From Kiritimatiellia bacterium (GTDB lineage: Bacteria; Verrucomicrobiota; Kiritimatiellia; RFP12; UBA1067): a DNA stretch of 61,344 bases. This document shows positions 8,848 to 16,692 of the stretch, one piece after another. Each line of letters starts with the position of its first letter. The first letter of the stretch is position 1. A program made the position numbers and the translations under genes. Where the stretch lies: assembly GCA_028686345.1 (NCBI GenBank), contig JAQUCE010000019.1:1-61344 (forward strand), in the 5' to 3' direction. Under the pieces are notes generated by a model. The model did no database searches. It saw only the letters and a list, made by a program, of their open reading frames with translations, and had not been told where the DNA came from.

Positions 8848-9738
8848 TTATTTGGTTGCGTCGGCTAGCTGCTTTAGATCTTGATACATCTGAAAGGCCT
8901 CGGCTGGCTTGATGTCTTTGTGCACAACCGCGCCAACCGCTTGAATCATGGCAGCAGGAGCATCGGATTGAAAGACATTGCGCCCCATATCCACCCCGGC
9001 GGCACCTGCCTGGATTGCCATATAGGCCAACTCCAAGGCCTCAAGCTCAGGCAGCTTCTTGCCGCCGGCAATCACAATCGGAACCGGGCAGCAGGCCACC
9101 ACCTTCTCAAAACCCTCGGTGTAGTAGGTTTTTACAATATTGGCGCCGTTCTCAGCGCAGATGCGTGAGGCCAGCGCGAAATAACGCGCGTCACGGGCCA
9201 TTGCCTTGCCAACCGCAGTCACTCCCATCACCGGGATGCCATACGCCTGACCTGCATCAACCGCGTTGTAGAGGTTGGAGACAGTCAGAGCTTCGGTGTC
9301 AGCATCACCAATGGCCACCATGACCGCCATTGCGGAGGCGTTCAAACGCGCAGCATCCTGCACATCAATAATCACGTTGTGGTTGAGATCAGTCAGAATC
9401 GACGAGCCAGCATCAGAGCGCAGGCAGATCGGCTTGCGACTGGAGGGCGGAACCAGCGAGCGCAGGATACCGCGGGCACACATCAGGCAGTCGGCGTGCT
9501 CAATCAGCGGCAGGATTGTCAGGTCAATGCGCTCAACCCCCGAGGTCGGGCCCATGATAAATCCGTGATCAAACGCCAGCATAACCGAGCGTCCTGAATC
9601 CGGATTGAAAATGCGGCTCATGCGATCTTTCATACCCCAGTCCAGATTATTGCACCCCTTCAGAAAAAACCCTTCGGTCTTTTGCGCAATATTCTCACCG
9701 AACTTCGCGCCATCTCTTAAATCATCTAAATCAGCCAT
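8848..9738 (-). CDS. LsrF-like class I aldolase/thiolase
   Basis: A 296-residue TIM-barrel protein strongly resembling E. coli LsrF over its full length: MADLDDL start, LKGCNNLDWGMKDR, VMLAFDHG, LMCARGILRS, VTAVGKAMARDARYF, the Schiff-base Lys in IVKTYY, PVPIVIAGGKKLPE, and GVDMGRNVFQSDAP. LsrF transfers an acetyl group from phosphorylated autoinducer-2 breakdown product to CoA. No lsrK, lsrG or lsr transporter gene is here; instead the partners upstream are dhaL and dhaK, so the substrate may be another phosphorylated ketose. The ATG at 9738 has GGAGAG 6-7 bases upstream; the longer frame is not family-like. Confidence 0.88.
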   Translation of the reverse strand: MADLDDLRDGAKFGENIAQKTEGFFLKGCNNLDWGMKDRMSRIFNPDSGRSVMLAFDHGFIMGPTSGVERIDLTILPLIEHADCLMCARGILRSLVPPSSRKPICLRSDAGSSILTDLNHNVIIDVQDAARLNASAMAVMVAIGDADTEALTVSNLYNAVDAGQAYGIPVMGVTAVGKAMARDARYFALASRICAENGANIVKTYYTEGFEKVVACCPVPIVIAGGKKLPELEALELAYMAIQAGAAGVDMGRNVFQSDAPAAMIQAVGAVVHKDIKPAEAFQMYQDLKQLADATK

Positions 9739-9787
9739 TGTTCTCTCCTCTTTTTGTTTTATTTCAAACTCTATTACTTCTGTAAAA

Positions 9788-10399
9788 TCAGATGCTCTTC
9801 GCGAACGCCGCGAAAATACACGCCATGGAGGAGGCGCCGGCATCACGCGGACCAATGGAGCGCTCACCCAGATTTCGGGCGCGTCCGAATTTAGCCTGCA
9901 TCTGGCAGGTGGCTTCAGCGCCGCCCTCCGCTGCGCAGGCAGCCTGCTTAAACATGCTCGCAACCCCCTCGGTCTGTGCTGCCTGAAGTGCCTCAGTCGC
10001 TGGAATAAGCGCGTCCATCAAGGTTTTTCCACCCTGACGCGCTTTAGTGACAAAGCCCAGCTCCTCCAAGCCACCACTGAACATTGCCGCAACACCAGCT
10101 CCATTGAGCTCAGCAGCCCCATCAGGAGCCGCATCGCTCATACCCTCCAGCCATGTGCCGTAAAGGGTGCTGGTGGAACCGCAGGCCGCGCTCTGCAAAG
10201 CATCGCTCAGAGCTTTCACATAGCCTTTAAAGTCAGTGCCCTGTGCGCTCTCCATCGCCTTAAAAGCCGCAACAATCGCTGTGCCATGATCACCATCGCC
10301 ACCGGCATCCGCATCCAGTTTTGAGAAATACTTCTCATTCTCTTTAATCGCTTCACCAGCCGCAGCAATCATCTGCTTAAATTTATCAATTGTTAACAT
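9788..10399 (-). CDS. dhaL: Dihydroxyacetone kinase ADP/ATP-binding subunit DhaL
   Basis: A 203-residue DhaL-type protein. The Mg-nucleotide Asp cluster is present in LDADAGGDGDHGT, the nucleotide-binding helix-turn in ACGSTSTLYG, and the late motifs GGKTLMDAL and RDAGASS. DhaL carries the nucleotide and phosphorylates the ketose bound covalently to DhaK. No PTS DhaM is seen, so ATP may be the donor. GGAG lies 5 bases before the ATG. It sits between dhaK and the LsrF-like gene, 49 bases from the latter, consistent with one operon in the order K-L-aldolase. Confidence 0.9.
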   Translation of the reverse strand: MLTIDKFKQMIAAAGEAIKENEKYFSKLDADAGGDGDHGTAIVAAFKAMESAQGTDFKGYVKALSDALQSAACGSTSTLYGTWLEGMSDAAPDGAAELNGAGVAAMFSGGLEELGFVTKARQGGKTLMDALIPATEALQAAQTEGVASMFKQAACAAEGGAEATCQMQAKFGRARNLGERSIGPRDAGASSMACIFAAFAKSI

Positions 10400-10713
10400 A
10401 GCTTCTCCAATCCTTCTCGCTCATTTATTTGCGACAAAGCTTTCCTGCTCGCTCGGAGTCGGAGTCGGTTTCAATATCGAGGGTCGCACGAAGCTGATCC
10501 TCGATATCCAGCTTATCTCTTGCAAGTTGCTTCACAGTCCAGCTATAAACTGTTTTTGACCTGGTGACTTGGTGCCCGGGTGACTCGGTGGTATTGCTTA
10601 CTGACCGCCGACTCCGACTCAAGGGCCCTTCGAGCTACCCATCGTTTTTTCGCAGTGCGCCCGCACGACGGGCAGCTCCCTAACCCCTCCAGCTCCCTAA
10701 CCCCTCCAGCTCC
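10400..10713. repeat. Repeat-filled spacer between dhaK and dhaL
   Basis: Imperfect TCGGAGTCGG hexamer runs (about 10455-10485 and, inverted, 10600-10620) flank a block shared in wording with about 16030-16110 (GACTTATCTCTTGCAAG and TGACTCGGT). A 17-bp tandem CAGCTCCCTAACCCCTC (10673-10716) reaches into the dhaK stop codon. Thus the repeat separates genes of a likely operon and lies within its transcript. Confidence 0.7.
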
Positions 10714-11715
10714 CTAGCCAGCGGTCCAATACGGTGTGGCCGCCTTAGCGCTCAGCAGAGCCTTATGATCCTGATCCAGCTTGCACAGAATCATCTGGAA
10801 TCCGCCCATCTCCTGCACGGTCAAGATCTCGCCGCACCAGCCGTTGATCAGTGAGACACCCTGTGCTTGCAGGACTTTTCCAGCCTTACGGTAGACGATC
10901 AGCATCTCCATCAAGGTCGTTGCTCCGCTGCCGTTGATCAGCAACATGGCACTATCCCCGGAGCTCACCCCCGTTGCTTTAATCAGCTGGGTCACCATGC
11001 GCTCAGCAGTCTCATCCGCAGTCAGGATCTTGCTGAGCCCACCGCCCGCCTCGCCGTGCTGGCCCATGCCGATCTCCATTTTGTCATCGGGCAGGGTCGC
11101 GATCGGCTCACCGTTCTGCGGATGCGTGCACCCTGAGATCGCAACCGCCAAGGTAGCCATCTGGCTGTTAAAGCGCTCGCCGATCTCAACAATCTCCTCA
11201 ATGCTCTTGCCCTGCTCCGCTGCGGCGCCAAGGACTTTATACAGCGGCACACACCCGCCCAACCCGCGCTTCTCATCCGGATCCGTGTCAATCCCGGCAC
11301 TGATATCCTCGCAGGTCACAATCTCGACCACCTTGATGCCCTCTTTGGCAGCGTCCCGCAGCGCCTTGCTGGCGCTCATACGGTCGCCGGCGTGGTTCAA
11401 GGTCACCAGAATAATACCGGCCTCACGTTTGAACATACGCAGTGCTTCCAGCACCTTGGGCGCGCCCGGGGCCGCAAAGATATCGCCCACAACGCTCGCA
11501 TCCAGCATGCCCTCACCCACAAAACCGCTCAGCGCGGGTTCATGCCCCGCCCCGCCCAAGGTCAGAATGGCAACCTTGTCCGTGGCTTTCGGTTTGGCCC
11601 GGCAGACGATCTTCTCGCTCACAAGCTTAATCTTATTGCTGAAGCACATTTCCAGCCCTTCCAGCAACTCGGTTGTCAGGTTAGCCGGATCATTGATAAA
11701 TTTTTTCATAGCCAT
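10714..11715 (-). CDS. dhaK: Dihydroxyacetone kinase substrate-binding subunit DhaK
   Basis: A 333-residue DhaK-type protein. GGAGHEPALSGFVGEGML near residue 55 is the family signature; the substrate-binding His is in MGQHGEAG and the catalytic Asp in NHAGDRMS. The protein forms a hemiaminal with dihydroxyacetone or a similar short ketose and presents it to DhaL. AGGA lies 8 bases before the ATG. It heads the dhaK-dhaL-lsrF-like cluster. The cluster may degrade a C3-C5 ketose released from sugars; that substrate assignment is inference. Confidence 0.92.
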   Translation of the reverse strand: MAMKKFINDPANLTTELLEGLEMCFSNKIKLVSEKIVCRAKPKATDKVAILTLGGAGHEPALSGFVGEGMLDASVVGDIFAAPGAPKVLEALRMFKREAGIILVTLNHAGDRMSASKALRDAAKEGIKVVEIVTCEDISAGIDTDPDEKRGLGGCVPLYKVLGAAAEQGKSIEEIVEIGERFNSQMATLAVAISGCTHPQNGEPIATLPDDKMEIGMGQHGEAGGGLSKILTADETAERMVTQLIKATGVSSGDSAMLLINGSGATTLMEMLIVYRKAGKVLQAQGVSLINGWCGEILTVQEMGGFQMILCKLDQDHKALLSAKAATPYWTAG

Positions 11716-12166
11716 AATAATTTTCCTCTCTTAAAAGTTGTCTCTTGAACGTTAACAGGCGGTTAGTTGCTATTCTTTCAAATCCTGTTGTGAAAAACAA
11801 GAAGTTCAGATAGCCATCTTCATAACTTGTTGATTGAATGAAAAAGTTTTCTGCAAGCAAGTTGCTTGCACTACTCCATTATCACTTTTACAGCAACGTT
11901 TCAATAGTCCGCGTGGAGCAGCCTTCCGTCTTCGCGCTTCGCAGCTACGCCGGACACGGAAAGGCTGGACAACAAACCTTGCATAGCAGCCGTTTGTTGT
12001 TCACGCTTCAGCGTGCTCTTTGTTCTCTGACTGGTTATTGAAAAATTACCTTAGCTCCGGCTTCCAACCCGACATGTCCGATTGGAAATCGGAGCTACGT
12101 TGCTCCCACACAAAAGGCGCGTCTCTTCACTCGCGCACTCACGCACTCACGCACTCACGCATTTTT
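11716..12166. other. Upstream region of dhaK; dispersed repeat, no gene
   Basis: The dhaK-proximal 150 bases are AT-rich and should contain its promoter, though no clear -35/-10 pair stands out. Farther right are a CTTCAGCGTG/CACGCTTCAG hairpin (about 12000), a copy of the CTCCGGCTTCCAA/CCGATTGGAAATCGG inverted repeat (12049-12095), and a short tandem of CGCACTCA (12131-12160) touching the end of the VOC gene. Confidence 0.55.
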
Positions 12167-12481
12167 TCAGCCATCAATCTGCATCAATTCAATTGCCAGC
12201 CCTTCATCATAAATAAACGCCATGCGCAAACCAGGCATAGGCTCGCAAATCGGCACTAAAACGCTTTTGCCTTCCATCGCCGCTTCCAGGTCATCAACCT
12301 CAAACGCGATGTGTGTATCGTCCTGGATGGCCGCTGGCATTGGACTGTCCGGCTCAAAAAAAAGATATTCCACTTTATATTGGCTGACAGCGCAATCCGT
12401 GACCCATACCTTGAGGCCCTCCACAAAGCCCATATCCTCCTGCTTCTCAAACACCGGTATCCCAACGTGATGAAACTTCAT
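12167..12481 (-). CDS. VOC (glyoxalase/bleomycin-resistance fold) family protein
   Basis: A 104-residue single-module VOC protein. It begins with KFHHVGIPV, carries HIAFEVDDLEAAM in the middle and ends with AIELMQ, giving potential metal ligands His and Glu at the usual strand positions. It is shorter than most glyoxalases (about 125-140 residues), so it would act as a dimer. GAGAGGG lies 6 bases before the ATG. Function could be lyase, dioxygenase-like or binding only; nothing in the neighbourhood decides. Confidence 0.75.
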   Translation of the reverse strand: MKFHHVGIPVFEKQEDMGFVEGLKVWVTDCAVSQYKVEYLFFEPDSPMPAAIQDDTHIAFEVDDLEAAMEGKSVLVPICEPMPGLRMAFIYDEGLAIELMQIDG

Positions 12482-12584
12482 AATAACCCTCTCATGTTGC
12501 TGTTTCGTTTATGCTTAATCAAACTTTTTAAAATCAATATTGCAGTATATGACAATCGGATTGAGATGTAAACGCCAAAACACC

Positions 12585-13352
12585 CTACAGCTCTTTGATT
12601 TTGATCGAGCGGAAATAAATCGTGGCCTGGCCGTGTTTGCCCTGCAAACCGATCTTACCCCTGGTCGGCATCTCAGCCCAGGGTTTGTTCAGCCAGCTGG
12701 GAATAGCGGAGCCGTCCGGATTTGTTGTAGCCGACTTCCAGTCCGCCAGGTCAGCATCCACGGTGATCTCACCGTTCACCGCGACCTTGATCTTCTGTCC
12801 GATGGCGGTAATCGTCATACGGTTCCACTCACCGGCTGCCCGCACATTCCTGACCTTGGGCGCGCAATGGCCAAACAGACCGCCATTTCTCCAGGTGTCA
12901 TCCACCTTATCCCAGTGGCTGTTCAGATCATCCTGAATTTGAATCTCAATGGTGTTGGGTATCCAGTTTTTTGTGTCAGTCGCGTAGATCAAAACACCGC
13001 TGTTGGCCGCAGGCGCACAGGCATACTCCAGATCCAACACAAAGTTCTCATACTCCCGCTTACTCCAAATGGCCTCATCTTTATCAGCCGTCAACCGGCC
13101 GCGCTCATCAATATACCAAACCCCCCGTTCAAAATCAGCGTTAGAGAGCGCAAAGTTAAAGAGCGGACTCCAGTTCCTGGAATCAGGGTGCACCGCGACC
13201 TGCGCGGCTTGTGTTTCGGACGCAACAACTCCGTCAATGGCAGGCGCAGGTGCTTCTCCCGCGCAGCTCGCCTCTTTTGAACCGGAAAACATGCAACATC
13301 CGGCTGTACCTAAAACAACTGCGCAAAGTGCGCTTGAAAGTATGCGATTCAT
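12585..13352 (-). CDS. DUF1080 (3-keto-disaccharide hydrolase-like) lipoprotein
   Basis: A 255-residue exported protein. A signal sequence ends with a near-lipobox GTAGC at about residues 15-19, suggesting lipid anchoring. After a linker, the DUF1080 LamG-like beta-sandwich covers about residues 60-255: SPLFNFALSNADF, ENFVLDLEYA, NSGVLIYATD, WNRMTITAIGQKIKVAVNG, GKIGLQGKHG and the final IYFRSIKIKEL, all typical. The family hydrolyses or binds 3-keto-glycosides and is highly expanded in PVC bacteria. GGAG lies 8 bases before the ATG. It probably belongs with glycan use rather than with the biosynthetic locus beginning just to the right. Confidence 0.9.
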   Translation of the reverse strand: MNRILSSALCAVVLGTAGCCMFSGSKEASCAGEAPAPAIDGVVASETQAAQVAVHPDSRNWSPLFNFALSNADFERGVWYIDERGRLTADKDEAIWSKREYENFVLDLEYACAPAANSGVLIYATDTKNWIPNTIEIQIQDDLNSHWDKVDDTWRNGGLFGHCAPKVRNVRAAGEWNRMTITAIGQKIKVAVNGEITVDADLADWKSATTNPDGSAIPSWLNKPWAEMPTRGKIGLQGKHGQATIYFRSIKIKEL

Positions 13353-13504
13353 AATTTTTTCTCCATTTTTGTTTGCTCAAAAACAACTTAGCACGGTCAT
13401 TTCACTCTGATCAAAGTTTACGACAAAGTTCACGCTATAGCGTGTCGTAATTCTAATCACAATCCTCGTCTCTTGCTGCCACTCTGTCACACTTACCTCA
13501 TCGT

Positions 13505-13921
13505 TTATTCGCCGATAATTTTCACCAGCACCCGCTTGTTTCTTTTACCGTCCAGCTCATAGTAAAAGATACACTCCCACGGGCCGAAATCCAACTTGCC
13601 ATTTGTGATCGCGACCACCACCTCGCGCCCCATGATACTACGCTTTAAATGCGCATCCGCATTATCCTCATACCCGTTGTGCGCATACTGATCATAGGGC
13701 TTTTCAGGTGCCAGCTTTTCAAGCCAGCGCTCAAAGTCGGAGTGCAGACCGCTCTCATTATCATTGATAAAAACACTGGCGGTAATGTGCATGGCGTTCA
13801 CCAAACAGAGCCCTTCGGTGATCTTGCTCTCAGCAAGACACTGATTGACCTCGGGTGTGATATTGATAATTTCGCGCCTTTTTTTGGCATTAAACCACAG
13901 CTCTTTTCGGTAACTTTTCAT
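13505..13921 (-). CDS. YjbQ family protein (UPF0047, secondary thiamine-phosphate synthase-like)
   Basis: A 138-residue member of the YjbQ/UPF0047 family: ITPEVNQCL early, [18 protein letters not shown] in the centre, [19 protein letters not shown] with the conserved His/Asp cluster, and [13 protein letters not shown] near the end. Homologues have weak thiamine phosphate synthase activity but the physiological role is unsettled. AAAGGA lies 8 bases before the ATG. It stands between the DUF1080 gene and the WecA-like gene, on the same strand. Confidence 0.9.
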   Translation of the reverse strand: MKSYRKELWFNAKKRREIINITPEVNQCLAESKITEGLCLVNAMHITASVFINDNESGLHSDFERWLEKLAPEKPYDQYAHNGYEDNADAHLKRSIMGREVVVAITNGKLDFGPWECIFYYELDGKRNKRVLVKIIGE

Positions 13922-13988
13922 ACAAACTTCCTTTCATTGGCCCTTGCCTGTAACTCAGAGCATCTAACCTCCGGGCAACGCCCGCAGC

Positions 13989-15899
13989 TTACCGCAACGG
14001 TTGCTCACAACATTTCCAACAGGTAACTTTAACGACGCTGCCCGCAAACTCTTTTAGAAGCCTGCGCTCCATCTCATCCGTCAAATCACAGGCAATCAAA
14101 ATGCGGGTGGCACCCGTTGTTTGGACAATATCGACCAAACGATCCGAGCCACCCAGCACCTCGTACCCGGAGATGATCCGGCCCTTGAGGTGGATGTCAT
14201 CATCCACAACTCCAACAATCATGGTTTTGTTACTGCCTGCCCTTGAAATCATCTCATTAAGGTAGAGCTTGAACCTGACACCGCCGCCATAAACCAGGAT
14301 TCTTTCAGTGTCCGCATGCTCCCTGATAACAAATTTTTCGATCATATGTAAAAAACTTCGCGTTGATTCGCGCGCCACGCGCAAGCCAATCAAAGGGAAG
14401 AATGAGCAGGCAAACATTAACATGGTAAACTGCGCCAGATTGTAACCTTCACATCCAAACATCAACATCAAGCATGCAACAAGCAGCGTCGAGGCAAACA
14501 GAGCCAAGGTCAGCAGCACATAATCGCGCGCATGGGCTCTGGACCACACCCTGCGATAACTCCGGCTAACAGCCAGTGCCACAAAAATAATTGCGACCAC
14601 CATTGGTAGATTATACAGAAAAGCATCTCGGCCCAGCGGGAGCCCGGAGAAGAAGCGGGCTGTGATCCAAGCCAGCACCAGAAAGAGCACATCCAGCAAG
14701 ATATAGGCCGGCACCACCACGGCCTGCCGCAAGGTGGCTCTGCGCTGTGAAAGCAAACGCCCGGTATCCCACAACTCAACACTGATCATATGACGCACCG
14801 CAACAGCGGTTGCCACAATGAAAGCGATCATAAAGAAACCCGGCGCGTGATTGCGCAGGAACATACCGATCAATCCCACCAGCACCAGCGCCGCGCTCAC
14901 GCCATAGAGGATCATGGCAGCACTCCGCTGATTCAATGTGCGTCGCAAAACCCTGTGATGCACATGCTCTTTATCCGGCTGCATCACACTGGTCTGGGTG
15001 CCAACTCCGATCAGCTCAGCTGGCAGCAGTGCTCTGGCAGAGCGGCGCCAGATAGCGAGCATTGTGTCAAAAATAGGAATCCCCATGGCCAGCAGCGGAA
15101 CCCCGAGCGAGGCAACCAGCTCCTGGCGCGAACCTGTCATCAACGGCAAGGTGGCCACACACAGCCCTAAAAACATACTGCCCGAATCTCCCAGAAAAAC
15201 AGAGGCTGGATGAAAGTTATACCGCAAAAATCCCAAACACGCCCCGGCCAGCACCAGGTAGGGGATGGTGTCGGCAGTTTTACCGCTGAAAACCAACGCC
15301 CCGGCCAACCCCACGCAGGCTATCAAAGACAACCCAGTTGAGAGACCATCCATACCGTCAATCAGGTTAAAGGCATTGATCGCCCCGACAATCCAGAACA
15401 CTGTCACCAGATAATCCAGCCAGACAGGAAAGGCGACAATGATGCCGCCCACCTTCACTCCTGAGAAGAAGAGAATGGAGGCAACTGCCACTTGACTGGT
15501 CAATTTAACAATTGGACGCACCCCGATCTTATCATCCGCAAGGCCGACAAGCAGCAGGAGTGATGATGCGAGGAAAAACCGCCATTGCCAGAAAAAATCA
15601 AATTTCGAGCTGATAGGAGCACCTCCCCCCAGCACGGTAAATGCAAGCAGCACAAGGTGAAAGGCGACAAAGACCGCCACGCCACCGCCGCGCGGCACCG
15701 CCACCTTGTTGATCCGCCGGGCATCAGGCTGATCCACCATTCCGATTTTTCTGGCATACTCCCTCACAACAGGGGTCAGAAGCAATGCAACGGTCAAAGC
15801 GCTGAAAAAGGCAAATATATATCGCACTCCGTCGGTCGTCAAACGCAGGAGCAGCTCTATCAAAGAATCAAACACACTGTTTGTCCATGTACTAGTCAT
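13989..15899 (-). CDS. WecA/MraY-type undecaprenyl-phosphate glycosyl-1-phosphate transferase fused to a membrane-Rossmann domain
   Basis: A 636-residue fusion. Residues about 20-370 are a polytopic GT4-type polyprenyl-phosphate transferase with PRGGG, the Asp pair GLADDK, NAFNLIDGMDG, GDSGSMFLG and HVHHRVL, and so should transfer a HexNAc-1-phosphate to lipid carrier at the inner membrane. Residues about 385-636 add further membrane helices and a cytosolic nucleotide-binding region (ILVYGGG, GVVDDD, ISGYEVLGG) that resembles the N-terminal half of PglF/CapD-type dehydratases. The usual enzyme ends near 350 residues. The fused part may bind nucleotide-sugar or couple to the dehydratase at 18384. 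It lies at the 3' end of the locus. Confidence 0.88.
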   Translation of the reverse strand: MTSTWTNSVFDSLIELLLRLTTDGVRYIFAFFSALTVALLLTPVVREYARKIGMVDQPDARRINKVAVPRGGGVAVFVAFHLVLLAFTVLGGGAPISSKFDFFWQWRFFLASSLLLLVGLADDKIGVRPIVKLTSQVAVASILFFSGVKVGGIIVAFPVWLDYLVTVFWIVGAINAFNLIDGMDGLSTGLSLIACVGLAGALVFSGKTADTIPYLVLAGACLGFLRYNFHPASVFLGDSGSMFLGLCVATLPLMTGSRQELVASLGVPLLAMGIPIFDTMLAIWRRSARALLPAELIGVGTQTSVMQPDKEHVHHRVLRRTLNQRSAAMILYGVSAALVLVGLIGMFLRNHAPGFFMIAFIVATAVAVRHMISVELWDTGRLLSQRRATLRQAVVVPAYILLDVLFLVLAWITARFFSGLPLGRDAFLYNLPMVVAIIFVALAVSRSYRRVWSRAHARDYVLLTLALFASTLLVACLMLMFGCEGYNLAQFTMLMFACSFFPLIGLRVARESTRSFLHMIEKFVIREHADTERILVYGGGVRFKLYLNEMISRAGSNKTMIVGVVDDDIHLKGRIISGYEVLGGSDRLVDIVQTTGATRILIACDLTDEMERRLLKEFAGSVVKVTCWKCCEQPLR

Positions 15900-16692
15900 A
15901 TCAAACTTCTCTCACATCGTCACTGTTTGCGCTCTTACCGATAACTTGACCGCTTGGCCGTAGTTTTGTGCCTCCACCTCGGTGTCGGTGTCGGTATCGG
16001 TATCGGTATCGTAAAGCGTACGGAAATAATCTCCGGCATCCGACTTATCTCTTGCACGTTGCTCCGCAGTCCAGGCCACAAGCCTTTTTTGACCTAGTGA
16101 CTCGGTAACAGGTGACTCAATGCCTTGCATTCTAACCCAGGCTCCGATTCACCAGCTTACGGCCTGCCAACCACGCGTCTGGCACCTTCCCTACGGCTCG
16201 CGCAGCACTGTAGCCGCGGGCCATGAACGCGGGGGGCTCCTTTGTGGCCAACCGCCTGGCAGCTTTCGGCTCGCATTGCACTACACTCTCGCTTTGCTGG
16301 CGGGGTCACGGCCCCCGCCCTACAACTTCGGCCTGCCAATCACTCGTCTGGCGCGTCTCTTGCAACATGCGCGGCCTGCCAATCACGCGTCTGGTGCCTT
16401 CCCTTGCAACATGCGCGGCCTGCCAATCACGCGTCTGGCGCCTTCCCTACGGCTCGCGCAGCACTGTAGCCGCGGGCCATGAACGCGGGGGGGCTCCTTT
16501 GTGGCCAACCGCCTGGCAGCTTTCGGCTCGCATTGCACTACACTCTCGCTTTGCCGGCGGGGTCACGGCCCCCGCCCTACAACTTCGACCCGCCAATCAC
16601 TCGGGGTCGGAACCGATATCGAATTGGTTCTGACTCCTGAATCCTGACCCCTGACCCCTGACCCCTGACCCCTGACCCCTGAATCCTGACCA
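15900..16692. repeat. Large repeat region between exosortase and WecA-like genes
   Basis: From left to right: hexamer run GTCGGTATCGG (about 15978-16010); a block shared with the dhaK-dhaL spacer (16030-16110); a direct repeat of about 155 bp, copies 16179-16340 and 16434-16592, starting TCTGGC(A/G)CCTTCCCTACGG and containing GTAGCCGCGGGCC; between them a 47-bp tandem with TTGCAACATGCGCGGCC; and a TGACCCC heptamer run (16633-16690) ending at the exosortase stop. Several short ORFs cross this region but follow the repeats. I see no gene in its 793 bases. Confidence 0.8.

Noticed and set aside
16120-16633. Plus-strand ORFs of 120-136 codons between the exosortase and WecA-like genes
   Set aside because: They follow the 155-bp direct repeat; the peptide repeats itself and matches no family I know.
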